Below are positions 16,277 to 24,733 of a DNA stretch of 64,000 nt, one piece after another; within the stretch, counting starts at the first letter, position 1, and every line of letters starts with the position of its first letter. The notes under the pieces were generated by a model. The model had not been told where the DNA came from, searched no databases, and was given only the letters and a program-made list of their open reading frames with translations. Location of the stretch: the NCBI GenBank assembly GCA_964517005.1, contig CAZFAJ010000004.1, positions 8,305-72,304 of the forward strand, written 5' to 3'. The translations under genes and the position numbers were made by a program. Source of the stretch: CAYVBJ01 sp964517005 (GTDB lineage Bacteria > Bacteroidota > Rhodothermia > Balneolales > Balneolaceae).

Positions 16277-17026
16277 TGATTTTGCAGTTTTGGTAGTCAT
16301 CTCCGAAAGGGTTTTGAGAGAAAGCCCTTTTACTTCGGCAAGTTTTTCCGCTGTATATTTCACATATGCCGGTTCATTTCTTTTGCCACGATACGGCACC
16401 GGTGTCAGGTAAGGCGCGTCTGTTTCGAGAATCATTTTTTCCAGCGGAAGCTGCTCCACAACTCTGTCTACACCGGCATTTTTAAAAGTGAAAACTCCTC
16501 CAATGCCCAGGTGCAAGCCCAGGTCAAGCGCCCGTTCTCCCTCTTCCCGGCTTCCTGTAAAACAGTGCCATACACCTGTCAGATTGCCATCCTGCTCTTC
16601 TTCAATAAGATTCAGAAGATCGGTTGTGCTTTCCCGGTTATGCAGTACTATTGGTTTTTTAACAGACTTCGCTACCTCGCAATGTACTTTTAAGCTCTTT
16701 TTTTGTTCTTTAATTTGATCACTGCTCCAGTAATAGTCCAAGCCGGTTTCTCCCACAGCGATAAAATCTTCACTATTGCAATAGTCATACAATTTCTGTT
16801 CATCCAGCGGCCAGTTTTCGACCACATCACACGGATGGATCCCGGCCATTTTGTGGAAGTTAATGTCCGGGTGAGTCAGTTTCTCCATCTCTTCGATAGA
16901 ACTCCAGTCAATTGCCGGAAGCAGAATTTGTTTAACATCTGCTTCAACAGCCCTTTGTAAAACCTCTTCCAGGTCTTCTTCAAACTGTTCGAGATAGAGA
17001 TGACAATGGGTATCAATCAGCGTCAC
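16262..17026 (-). CDS. TatD family metal-dependent hydrolase (DNase)
   Basis: A 254-residue TIM-barrel hydrolase of the TatD/YcfH type, with 3'-5' exonuclease activity on DNA and RNA in characterised members. Metal-site motifs are LIDTHCHLYL at the N terminus, VGETGLDYYW, LHNRES, WHCFTGS and LETDAPYLTP, the last containing the conserved aspartate. The start is GTG at 17026 (MTLIDTH); no better ATG is present. It converges with pdxB and lies 99 bp downstream of the GH16 gene. Confidence 0.9.
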   Translation of the reverse strand: MTLIDTHCHLYLEQFEEDLEEVLQRAVEADVKQILLPAIDWSSIEEMEKLTHPDINFHKMAGIHPCDVVENWPLDEQKLYDYCNSEDFIAVGETGLDYYWSSDQIKEQKKSLKVHCEVAKSVKKPIVLHNRESTTDLLNLIEEEQDGNLTGVWHCFTGSREEGERALDLGLHLGIGGVFTFKNAGVDRVVEQLPLEKMILETDAPYLTPVPYRGKRNEPAYVKYTAEKLAEVKGLSLKTLSEMTTKTAKSLFRI

Positions 17027-17125
17027 TGTGTAGTGTGATAAGTTTCATGAATATCATTTTCAAAAAGATACAAGAAGATAGCCTGAATGTCAGATTTCAG
17101 AAAGAAATCTTTCCGGCTTCACCCT

Positions 17126-18556
17126 TTACTCCTCTTTTTCAAAAACCCTGATATAATCTATAACCAAGGATTGAGGAAACAGAGTGCTTGAATCCGGATT
17201 CCCTGGCCAGTCTCCCCCAACGGCAAGATTCAGAAGCAGATGAAACTCTTCATTAAATGGATAATTTTCAGGCTCGATATCTCCGGGCTTTATAATATGA
17301 TAAAGCTGTCCATCTACATACCACCGTATTTCATCCTCCTCCCACTCAATACTGAAGAGATGAAAATCATCCGAGAATTTCCCGTCCTGAAGGCTGTAGG
17401 TGGATGTATTTTGTTTGTTATCAGGCCAGTCTTTACCAAAATGAACCGTTCCGTGAACCGTTGACGGCAAATGGCCTACCAGTTCCATGATATCTATTTC
17501 GCCGCTTTTCGGCCAGCCACCGAATACTTCTTCTGTCGGCAGCATCCATATTGCCGGCCACATTCCCTGACCCTCAGGAAGTTTTGCCATGATTTCAAAT
17601 TTACCGAACTTCCAGTCTGCCTTGTCAATTGTACGAATTCTTCCTGAAGTGTAATTCATTCCTCCAAAAGACTCTTCAAGAGCCACTATATTGAGAAATC
17701 CATCTTCAATAAATACGTTTTCTTCCCGTTCGGTATAGTACTGTAATTCATTGTTTCCCCATCCGACCAGGCCAAACTGTGATCCGGTTCCAAGTTGAAA
17801 CGACCATCTGTCAGAATCCAGCTGATCTGCTTCAAATTCATCTGACCAGACAAGAACCCAATCTTCCGGACTGTCGCTGTCTGAACCGTCGGTTGTGTTA
17901 TCATTTATCTGGTTGGTAAATCTGAAAAACCAGGTTGCCTCCGGTACATCATCAAGCCAGCCGCTTATTCTTACTTCCAATATTTGATCGTTATCAACTA
18001 ACGTGTACTCATACTCAATTGTATCGTTTCCCGGGTTTCCGTCCTCACCCCCGTTGTGCACTTTTGCAAGTCCCAGAAACAGGCCTTCTCCTGATATCGT
18101 TACATTTTCACCATCCGCTGACCATGTTCCTGCATTTGTGCCATCATGAGGTGCTATGGGAGCTCCACAGCCGTCTTCATCTTCCTCTATGCCCTCTTGC
18201 CAGGCTTCAAGCCAGGTTGCATCTCCCATTTCAATTTCAAATGTGCCATCTTCACCGAAGATGTACAAATCATCATAAAAACAGCTTCTTTCTACAACAC
18301 CTATTGAAGAGATCGACCACCATGACAGATCATTAGCAGACGGACCCACAGCAAGTGAACCTTGAGTTGGATCAAGTACCCACTCTCCAACGAGCAGCGG
18401 ATCTATTTCCGGTTCTTCCTCCCCGGCCGGTTCTTCAACGTCTTCTGCGTCATCGGATATGTTATCTATAACAGAGCCGCTTATATCATTCTCACAGGAA
18501 ATAAATACAAGCGAAAGGCTCAATATAAGTAGCGTCAATAATTCTTTCGTCTTCAT
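17126..18556 (-). CDS. GH16 beta-glucanase lipoprotein with N-terminal lipocalin-like domain
   Basis: A secreted lipoprotein likely to cut beta-1,3- or mixed-link glucans such as laminarin. I choose the ATG at 18556 (476 residues), because it gives a clean signal: MKTKELL, a hydrophobic run and a lipobox FIS-C before ENDIS. An acidic linker (about 30-50) leads to a lipocalin-like domain (about 55-230: LLVGEWVLDP, YIFGEDGTFEIEMG, GTWSADGENVTI). The C-terminal GH16 domain (about 240-475) has the catalytic signature GEIDIMELVG (ExDxxE), then GTVHFG and WYVDGQLYH. The family's usual substrate is algal or plant glucan. Confidence 0.88.
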   Translation of the reverse strand: MKTKELLTLLILSLSLVFISCENDISGSVIDNISDDAEDVEEPAGEEEPEIDPLLVGEWVLDPTQGSLAVGPSANDLSWWSISSIGVVERSCFYDDLYIFGEDGTFEIEMGDATWLEAWQEGIEEDEDGCGAPIAPHDGTNAGTWSADGENVTISGEGLFLGLAKVHNGGEDGNPGNDTIEYEYTLVDNDQILEVRISGWLDDVPEATWFFRFTNQINDNTTDGSDSDSPEDWVLVWSDEFEADQLDSDRWSFQLGTGSQFGLVGWGNNELQYYTEREENVFIEDGFLNIVALEESFGGMNYTSGRIRTIDKADWKFGKFEIMAKLPEGQGMWPAIWMLPTEEVFGGWPKSGEIDIMELVGHLPSTVHGTVHFGKDWPDNKQNTSTYSLQDGKFSDDFHLFSIEWEEDEIRWYVDGQLYHIIKPGDIEPENYPFNEEFHLLLNLAVGGDWPGNPDSSTLFPQSLVIDYIRVFEKEE

Positions 18557-18794
18557 AGCATCAAATTTTTTTATATTAATTAATAGTCGTTGTTTTAATA
18601 ACAATGTTAAAAAATAATATAAATAATACTTTCTCACTTCCTAAAATTTCAGAGAATTTTATTTGTATAACAAAACACAAAAGAACCGCCTTTATTTACC
18701 TTTTTTATTCACCCCTTGCGGGTTTTAGGTATTTGTAAAATAAATGTTAACATTTAAGGGTCGATTTGTGCAACATATTTATAACAATCTGATT

Positions 18795-19634
18795 TCAGCT
18801 AATTTGTGCTGAATGATATCGACAGAGATTATCGATTACACCCGCTGAAATACTTTTGATATTAAATCCGTAACTGTTCAACACTGTTTTTAATAATTCA
18901 GGGTGGTTTGCCGCAACACCACCGGTGAATGCGACATCTTTTACAGGAAAATCCTTATGCGGAAGCAATTGCTGGCGAACAAATTCATGGAAGGCATTTT
19001 CTACATAGATAAATATCGACTCAGGACAACTGCCTGATAAAACTTCACCGCTGATACTTCCAAGGTATTTACTTCCGGCTTTTTCAATGTAGAGTTTTTG
19101 ATAAACAGTCTCCATATTTAAACCTGGCTGAACTGACTGAATCCATTTGCTTATCTCTTCAGAAGTATTATTACGCAAATAATCCTTTAAAATAATCTTC
19201 GCGATATCAGCCGCGCTCCCCTCATCACCAAGAATATAGCCCAGCGGCGGTACCTGTCTGATCAATTCTGCATCCTTCATTAAACCAGATCCGGACCCCG
19301 TTCCTAAGATTGCCACAATTCCCGGCTCATCACCGAAAAAAGCGCGTCCCGCACCGCAAAGATCACTTCGAAACTCAGCAGGCACAGATGGGAACAGGGA
19401 GTTAAGCAATTTCTTTAGAGGTGCTGCTTTCTGATCATTCAGACAGCCTGCACCGTAAAACCAAATCTTCTCCGGATTCAAATGCCCGATTTTATTATTC
19501 AATTCCGCTAACCTGGGTACAGTGTCGAGATAAAACGGGTGTAATCCCTCCGTCTTCAAATAAACCGGTTGCCCATTTTCTATATAACACCAGTCTGTTT
19601 TGGTGCCGCCACTGTCAGCAATCAGAATTCGCAT
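18795..19634 (-). CDS. BadF/BadG-type ATPase, N-acetylglucosamine kinase-like
   Basis: A 279-residue ASKHA-fold kinase-like protein, probably phosphorylating N-acetylglucosamine or another amino sugar. The phosphate-1 loop is ADSGGTKTDW near the N terminus, and the second phosphate motif is AILGTGSGSGL (about residue 105), followed by the GYILGDEGSAADI segment typical of this subfamily. Start taken at ATG 19634 (MRILIADSGG), dropping six residues of an upstream start at 19652. It is divergent from a kynureninase-like gene. The GH16 gene lies 238 bp downstream on the same strand, but no sugar operon is apparent. Eukaryotic-type NAGK is the closest known relative. Confidence 0.78.
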   Translation of the reverse strand: MRILIADSGGTKTDWCYIENGQPVYLKTEGLHPFYLDTVPRLAELNNKIGHLNPEKIWFYGAGCLNDQKAAPLKKLLNSLFPSVPAEFRSDLCGAGRAFFGDEPGIVAILGTGSGSGLMKDAELIRQVPPLGYILGDEGSAADIAKIILKDYLRNNTSEEISKWIQSVQPGLNMETVYQKLYIEKAGSKYLGSISGEVLSGSCPESIFIYVENAFHEFVRQQLLPHKDFPVKDVAFTGGVAANHPELLKTVLNSYGFNIKSISAGVIDNLCRYHSAQIS

Positions 19635-19805
19635 ATTGTTACTTTTTTGCACTCATTTTATATCCATGGAAATTTAAAGAACATAAAGAAAATCAGAAAT
19701 TACAAGCATTTGATCATCTTCTATTTATCAATCTGAATGAAAGTTTGAAAATTTTAATTTCATGGATATACTTACAACTAATTAAACAGATCCCGCCCTG
19801 ATTTT

Positions 19806-20993
19806 ATGCACGAAACTGATAAATTTGCCAAATCATTACAACCTCACTACTCTAAATTTAATGTGGCTAATCGCCTGCTTTTCACGGGTCATTCCCACCA
19901 GGCCTGGCCGGATGTGGCATTTGACGGTGTTAACAAATATATGCAGTTAGCTGCGGAAGATGTTGATCTGAAATGGGAAAAAGCATTTGAAAAAACTGAA
20001 ATCTTACGCAATTATTTACGCACCTACTATGATGATCCCGATGGATTGTACTGTCGCGAACAGAATACACATGTATTGCTGGTTTCGTGGCTTTCGTCTC
20101 TCGATCTCAAAAATAAGCCAAAAATACTAACCACGGATGGTGAATTTCATTCCCTGTACCGCCAGCTTCACCGTCTTGAAGAGGAAGGATTAACAATTCT
20201 CAGGTTAAATCACCAACCATCTGACCGACTTTATGATGAAATCAAGTCAAATCTGGACCACAAAACATCTGCGGTGATGTTATCGCGGGTATATTTTGAA
20301 TCGGCCCGGATCAATACAAAACTGAAGGAGATTGCAGAACTCTGCAGAGATTATGAGGTACCCCTGATGATTGATGACTATCACGGTACCAATGTAGTTC
20401 CGTTATCCATTCGTGAATCCGGGCTCGAAGAGTGTTACCTGATGATCGGCGGGTATAAGTACCTGCAGTGGGGAGAGGCCAACTGTTTTTTACGGTTCCC
20501 GCAAGACTGCAGGTTCCGCCCGGTTGTAACCGGCTGGTTTTCATCTTTTCAGACTCTCGATAAGCCAAGAAATTACGGGCCTGTATCATTTGATGAGGGG
20601 GATCAGCGTTTTGCAACCGGCACGTATGACCCGGTTTCCCAATTCAGGGCCGCTGCAGTTGTCAGGTTTTTTAAAGAACAGGAACTTACTCCGGAGTTGC
20701 TATCAAACCAGTACCGTGCTCAGGTCGCCTATCTTCGTGATCTGTTTTCTTCCCTGGATATCGACAAAAATCAGATACGTCTTACTCATGAAGATCCCAT
20801 CAATCAAACCGGCGGGTTTCTCTCACTTACCTCTGAGCACGCACGCGAACTGCGCAAAATGTTGCTTGACCTCGGTATTTTTACGGATGCAAGAGACCGG
20901 ATACTGCGCATTGGCCCTGCACCATATACCACTAAAAGCCAGTGTAAACAGGTTATAGAGGCTTTAGAAGCGTGTTTAAAAAAAATTGAATAA
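19806..20993 (+). CDS. kynureninase-like PLP-dependent aminotransferase-fold enzyme
   Basis: A 395-residue fold-type I PLP enzyme of the class V aminotransferase group. The lysine expected to hold PLP is Lys218 in MIGGYKYLQWGEAN; the pyridine-nitrogen aspartate and stacking region is LMIDDYHGTN (Asp190/Asp191, His193). The YKY-x-GEAN context resembles kynureninases (usually YKYLNxGPG), as does the N-terminal RLLFTGHSHQAWP segment. A cysteine-desulfurase-like or other beta-elimination role is possible. No kynurenine or NAD de novo pathway genes adjoin it, so the substrate is unknown. ATG start at 19806. Confidence 0.7.
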   Translation: MHETDKFAKSLQPHYSKFNVANRLLFTGHSHQAWPDVAFDGVNKYMQLAAEDVDLKWEKAFEKTEILRNYLRTYYDDPDGLYCREQNTHVLLVSWLSSLDLKNKPKILTTDGEFHSLYRQLHRLEEEGLTILRLNHQPSDRLYDEIKSNLDHKTSAVMLSRVYFESARINTKLKEIAELCRDYEVPLMIDDYHGTNVVPLSIRESGLEECYLMIGGYKYLQWGEANCFLRFPQDCRFRPVVTGWFSSFQTLDKPRNYGPVSFDEGDQRFATGTYDPVSQFRAAAVVRFFKEQELTPELLSNQYRAQVAYLRDLFSSLDIDKNQIRLTHEDPINQTGGFLSLTSEHARELRKMLLDLGIFTDARDRILRIGPAPYTTKSQCKQVIEALEACLKKIE

Positions 20994-21050
20994 AAACTGT
21001 AAGTAATTGCCCATTTCTTTATCATACATATATCTAACATATAGTACAGT

Positions 21051-21068
21051 GTGACATACTATTGTCAC
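21051..21068. promoter_or_regulatory. perfect GTGACA-N6-TGTCAC palindrome upstream of recA
   Basis: The arms GTGACA (21051-21056) and TGTCAC (21063-21068) are perfectly inverted, spaced by six bases, and end 54 bp before the recA ATG. The site lies just upstream of, and would overlap the -33 region of, a possible promoter with its -7 element at 21079. It is therefore a good candidate SOS (LexA) operator, though no LexA consensus for this group is known to me. Confidence 0.5.
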
Positions 21069-21078
21069 CCATCCTGTT

Positions 21079-21086
21079 TATATTTG
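21079..21086 (+). promoter_or_regulatory. possible -7 element of the recA promoter
   Basis: TATATTTG matches TAnnTTTG exactly and lies 36 bp before the recA start. No TTG at the usual distance is seen, because the palindrome occupies that region. Confidence 0.4.
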
Positions 21087-21122
21087 GTTAAATTCTAAGA
21101 AAAATTCACAAACAACACGATT

Positions 21123-22181
21123 ATGTCTTCAAACAAGAACGACCGTCAAAAATCACTTGAAATTGCTGTAGGGCAAATAGAAAAGCAGCATGGAAAAGGA
21201 ACCATCATGAGATTGGGTGATTCACCGATCAGGCAAATAGATGTCATATCAACCGGATCGATTATGGTGGATTACGCACTTGGAGTGAGTGGAATTCCCA
21301 GGGGCAGGGTTACGGAAATATTCGGGCCTGAAGCCAGTGGCAAAACCACTCTTGCTTTACAAACCATTGCTGAAGCGCAGAAATCCGGAGGATATGCGGC
21401 CTTCATCGATGCGGAGCACGCTTTTGATCCCAAATATGCAAAAAATCTTGGAATCAATACGGATGAACTGCTTGTTTCACAACCCGACAGCGGGGAACAG
21501 GCACTTGAAATTACTGAAACACTAATACGTTCAGGCGCCCTGGATGTTATTGTAGTTGATTCGGTTGCTGCACTTGTGCCACGTGCAGAGCTGGAAGGTG
21601 AAATGGGCGATTCGCACATGGGTCTCCAGGCCCGCCTGATGTCTCAGGCTCTCCGGAAGATTACGGGAATTGTCAGTAAAACAAGAACTGCATGTATTTT
21701 CATCAATCAGATCCGGGAAAAAATCGGGGTGATGTTTGGAAACCCGGAAACAACCACCGGCGGACGCGCACTTAAGTTTTACAGCTCGGTCAGAGTAGAT
21801 ATACGCCGTATTGGTGCCATCAAAAAAGGAGATGAGGTGCTCGGGAACCGGACAAAAGTGAAAATTGTCAAAAATAAAGTAGCACCGCCGTTTAAGGTTG
21901 TCGAATTCAATATCCTCTATGGAAAAGGAATTTCAAAAATATCAGAAATTCTCGACCTTGCCGTCGATTATGACATCATTGAAAAACGGGGAAGCTGGTA
22001 TCGCTATGACGGTGATCCTATCGGACAGGGAACGGATGCTGCTATCCAATTTCTTGAAGAAGATCCCAAATTGACCGCAAATATTGAACGTACTGTACGT
22101 GAAAAACTGATGCCGGATGAATTTGAGGAGACAGAAGAACCGAAAGAAGATAAATCCAAAGAGAAAGAACCGGTAAGTTAA
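21123..22181 (+). CDS. recA: recombinase RecA
   Basis: A 352-residue RecA that forms filaments on single-stranded DNA for recombination and SOS induction. The Walker A box is GPEASGKTT (68-76), Walker B is in LDVIVVDSVAAL, the L1 region is GEMGDSHMGLQARLMSQALRK and L2 contains INQIREKIGVMFGNPETTTGG. The usual acidic C-terminal tail ends in EETEEPKEDKSKEK. The ATG at 21123 is in the normal position. recX follows, with its TTG start 64 bp after the recA stop. Confidence 0.98.
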   Translation: MSSNKNDRQKSLEIAVGQIEKQHGKGTIMRLGDSPIRQIDVISTGSIMVDYALGVSGIPRGRVTEIFGPEASGKTTLALQTIAEAQKSGGYAAFIDAEHAFDPKYAKNLGINTDELLVSQPDSGEQALEITETLIRSGALDVIVVDSVAALVPRAELEGEMGDSHMGLQARLMSQALRKITGIVSKTRTACIFINQIREKIGVMFGNPETTTGGRALKFYSSVRVDIRRIGAIKKGDEVLGNRTKVKIVKNKVAPPFKVVEFNILYGKGISKISEILDLAVDYDIIEKRGSWYRYDGDPIGQGTDAAIQFLEEDPKLTANIERTVREKLMPDEFEETEEPKEDKSKEKEPVS

Positions 22182-22245
22182 GCAGGAACACATATTGTAT
22201 TTCATGATAAACACAAAAGAATCAAATAACAGTTGATTAAATCTT

Positions 22246-22932
22246 TTGACGAATCATACAGATAAAACGGATAGTGCCCAGCTCTCACTTCCTGTGAAGA
22301 TTTCGGGCATAACTCCTCAGAAAAAAAACATAAATCGCTATTCACTTTTCAGTGAACAGCAATTTATCTGTGGAGTTTCAGCTGATACTCTTTTAAAATT
22401 CAGTATTGAAACGGGCACGATCCTTTCACAGAATCTCTATGAGAAAATCCTTCATGAAGAAGAGATCCAAAAGATTAAATCCTATCTTCTTAATTTACTC
22501 TCGAGAAGGGATCATTCTGCAGGTGAACTGATGCTGAAAGCTGGAATAAAGGGATTTGACAGATCTTTAATTGAGCAAATAATCAATGATTTGAAAGATT
22601 CAAATTATCTGAATGATCAAAAGTTTGCGGAGATGTACGCCCGGGAGAAAGCACGCCTGAACAAGTGGGGGCCTCAGAAAATAAAATCCGAACTCTATAA
22701 AAAAAAGATAAAATCCGCTTACATTGAGAGTGCATTAAAGAAATTGAATGAGAGTTTGGACCAAAGAGAGATTTGCGTAGATTTAGTTTCTAAGCGAAAA
22801 AAATCTTTCCTGCGGGAAAAAGACTCATTTAAGCGAAAGCAAAAAATTTTTGCATACCTGAGTCGAAAAGGATTTTCAACGCAGACAATTATTTCGGCAA
22901 CAAAAGATTTGGATCGGATCCTGAATGTTTAA
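22246..22932 (+). CDS. recX: regulatory protein RecX
   Basis: A 228-residue all-helical RecX repeat protein, which modulates RecA filaments. It carries the family pattern YLLNLLSRRDHSAGELMLKA, then LNDQKFAEMYAREKARLNKWGPQKIKSEL, and closes with YLSRKGFS. An N-terminal extension of about 75 residues precedes the core, longer than in many RecX proteins. The start is TTG at 22246. Its last 8 bases overlap the start of the permease gene. Confidence 0.85.
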   Translation: MTNHTDKTDSAQLSLPVKISGITPQKKNINRYSLFSEQQFICGVSADTLLKFSIETGTILSQNLYEKILHEEEIQKIKSYLLNLLSRRDHSAGELMLKAGIKGFDRSLIEQIINDLKDSNYLNDQKFAEMYAREKARLNKWGPQKIKSELYKKKIKSAYIESALKKLNESLDQREICVDLVSKRKKSFLREKDSFKRKQKIFAYLSRKGFSTQTIISATKDLDRILNV

Positions 22933-24031
22933 AAATCTAACTATAGATAAAATCTTTCGGTTTTTAATCGGTTTAGCCATGTTATGGCTGATCGGTTTGT
23001 TACTATACAACTTCATCAATCTGGTCACATACGCAATTGTTGCCATGATTTTTAGCTATGCGCTGGATCCGATCGTAAACCGCATGCAGGCCAGTGGAAT
23101 GAACAGAACGCTGGCTACCACGATTACACTGTCAACCGTTTTTCTGGTGGTAGTTTGGGTCTCAACTTCAATTTTTCCGATTGTAGCCGGCCAAATGGCA
23201 ACTCTTTTCCAGCAGCTGAACATTGAAAACCTGAGGTTTATTGCGGAACAGATTGAAAATAAAGTAACAGCAGATTTTGATTTTGTCCCGCCCGGGTTTC
23301 TGATGGAAAATATTTACTCAACTATTGAAAACTTTGTGGATGTCAGAAACTTCACCAACATTCTGACGGATATGATTGGTCTCTTTACAAATATTTTCTC
23401 TGCATTTTTGGTAATTCCATTCGCAACTTTTTTCTTTTTGAAAGATGGCAGTAAAATCCGGCGGCAGCTGCTTACGCTTGTGCCGAATAAATATTTCGAA
23501 ACCACCCTCAGCCTGATTGATAAAATAGAAACGCGTCTCGGTTTTTACTTTCGCAGTGTAATTATTCAATGTACACTTGTAGGTTTCTTTTCCTGGCTTG
23601 CATTGATGGTTGCCGGTTTGAATAATGCCGCGTCTGTCGGTATTACCATTGGAATTGCCAATTCGATTCCATATTTCGGGCCAATTATGGGATATCTTTT
23701 GTCAACTGTAATTTCAATTATAGAAACCGGCGATTTTTCTCTTGTTCTGCCCTGTATCCTGGCCGTTCTTTCAGCCCAAATCATTGATAATCTAATTTTA
23801 CAGCCACTGATATTTTCAAAATCAGCCGATATTCACCCGGTAGCAATACTTTTCATCATACTGATCGGTGCGCAAACAGCCGGCCTTATCGGGATGCTCA
23901 TTGCAATCCCCATTGCAACTACAATAAAGATAACTGTCAATCAGTTGCGATGGAGCATTAACAATTATTACGTATTCAGAATAGACAATCAGAATTCAGA
24001 AGCCGGATTGCCATCTCAAAGAAATCCTTAA
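22925..24031 (+). CDS. AI-2E family permease
   Basis: A 368-residue integral membrane protein of the UPF0118/AI-2E family with about seven or eight hydrophobic helices. It opens with LIGLAMLWLIGLLLYN and has the family's conserved SIPYFGPIMGYL and LQPLIFSKSADIHPVAILFIIL regions. Some members are putative exporters and many are unassigned, so the name does not establish autoinducer transport. ATG at 22925 overlaps the recX stop by 8 bases, so it is translated with recX. Confidence 0.88.
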   Translation: MFKNLTIDKIFRFLIGLAMLWLIGLLLYNFINLVTYAIVAMIFSYALDPIVNRMQASGMNRTLATTITLSTVFLVVVWVSTSIFPIVAGQMATLFQQLNIENLRFIAEQIENKVTADFDFVPPGFLMENIYSTIENFVDVRNFTNILTDMIGLFTNIFSAFLVIPFATFFFLKDGSKIRRQLLTLVPNKYFETTLSLIDKIETRLGFYFRSVIIQCTLVGFFSWLALMVAGLNNAASVGITIGIANSIPYFGPIMGYLLSTVISIIETGDFSLVLPCILAVLSAQIIDNLILQPLIFSKSADIHPVAILFIILIGAQTAGLIGMLIAIPIATTIKITVNQLRWSINNYYVFRIDNQNSEAGLPSQRNP

Positions 24032-24151
24032 CTGCTGACTGCGGGCAATCAGGCTAAATATTGACTTCGATCTATTCAATTGACCTGCGAAATTCCCTGA
24101 TCATTTCCCTATCTTGCAGTTGCTTAATTTGAAATAACTTCATTCTATCTT

Positions 24152-24721
24152 TTGAAAAATATTGTTGTATTTGCCTCCGGATCCGGAACAAACTTTCAGG
24201 CAATCATAGACTCTGTTAAATCGGGTAAAATCAAAGCGAATATTTCCGGATTAATCGCGAGCAAACCGGGTATTGGAGTTATTAAACGGGCTGAAGAGGC
24301 CGGCATTCCGGTATCTGTCATTCCGCCTGCTTCGGATTCATTTAAATATCAGCTTGAAGACCAGCTTCAGGAGTGGCAACCCGATCTGATCGTTCTTGCG
24401 GGTTATCTTTCCAAAATTCCGACAAATATCCTGAAAAAGTATTCAGACAAAATTATAAATATTCATCCGTCACTTTTGCCCAAATATGGCGGGGCCGGTT
24501 TTTACGGATCACGGGTACATGAGGCTGTGATCCGTTCAGGTGACAGTGAAACGGGATGTTCTGTACATGTTGTCACGGATGATTATGATCAGGGGCCCGT
24601 TCTCGCACAAAAAAAAGTACCTGTAAAGCCCGGTGATACTCCCGCTGATATTGCCGCCCGGGTACTGAAAGAGGAACATAAATTATTAACTGAAGTAATC
24701 TCACAAATCATTAACAATTAA
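24152..24721 (+). CDS. purN: phosphoribosylglycinamide formyltransferase
   Basis: A 189-residue GART formyltransferase, step three of de novo purine synthesis, using 10-formyl-tetrahydrofolate. Visible features are the GAR-binding ASGSGTNFQAI (residues 8-18), the catalytic INIHPSLLPKYGG with His and the YDQGPVL aspartate loop. The start is TTG at 24152. It ends 12 bp before purH, a normal purine gene pair. Confidence 0.95.
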   Translation: MKNIVVFASGSGTNFQAIIDSVKSGKIKANISGLIASKPGIGVIKRAEEAGIPVSVIPPASDSFKYQLEDQLQEWQPDLIVLAGYLSKIPTNILKKYSDKIINIHPSLLPKYGGAGFYGSRVHEAVIRSGDSETGCSVHVVTDDYDQGPVLAQKKVPVKPGDTPADIAARVLKEEHKLLTEVISQIINN

Positions 24722-24733
24722 AAATTACACTTT

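Noticed and set aside
17092..17110. Perfect AGATTTC-N5-GAAATCT hairpin between the GH16 and tatD genes
   Set aside because: No T tract on either strand and a weak AT-rich stem, so it is not a convincing terminator.
22925..24031. Autoinducer-2 export by the AI-2E-type permease
   Set aside because: The family name is not evidence of autoinducer transport, and no lsr or luxS gene is nearby.
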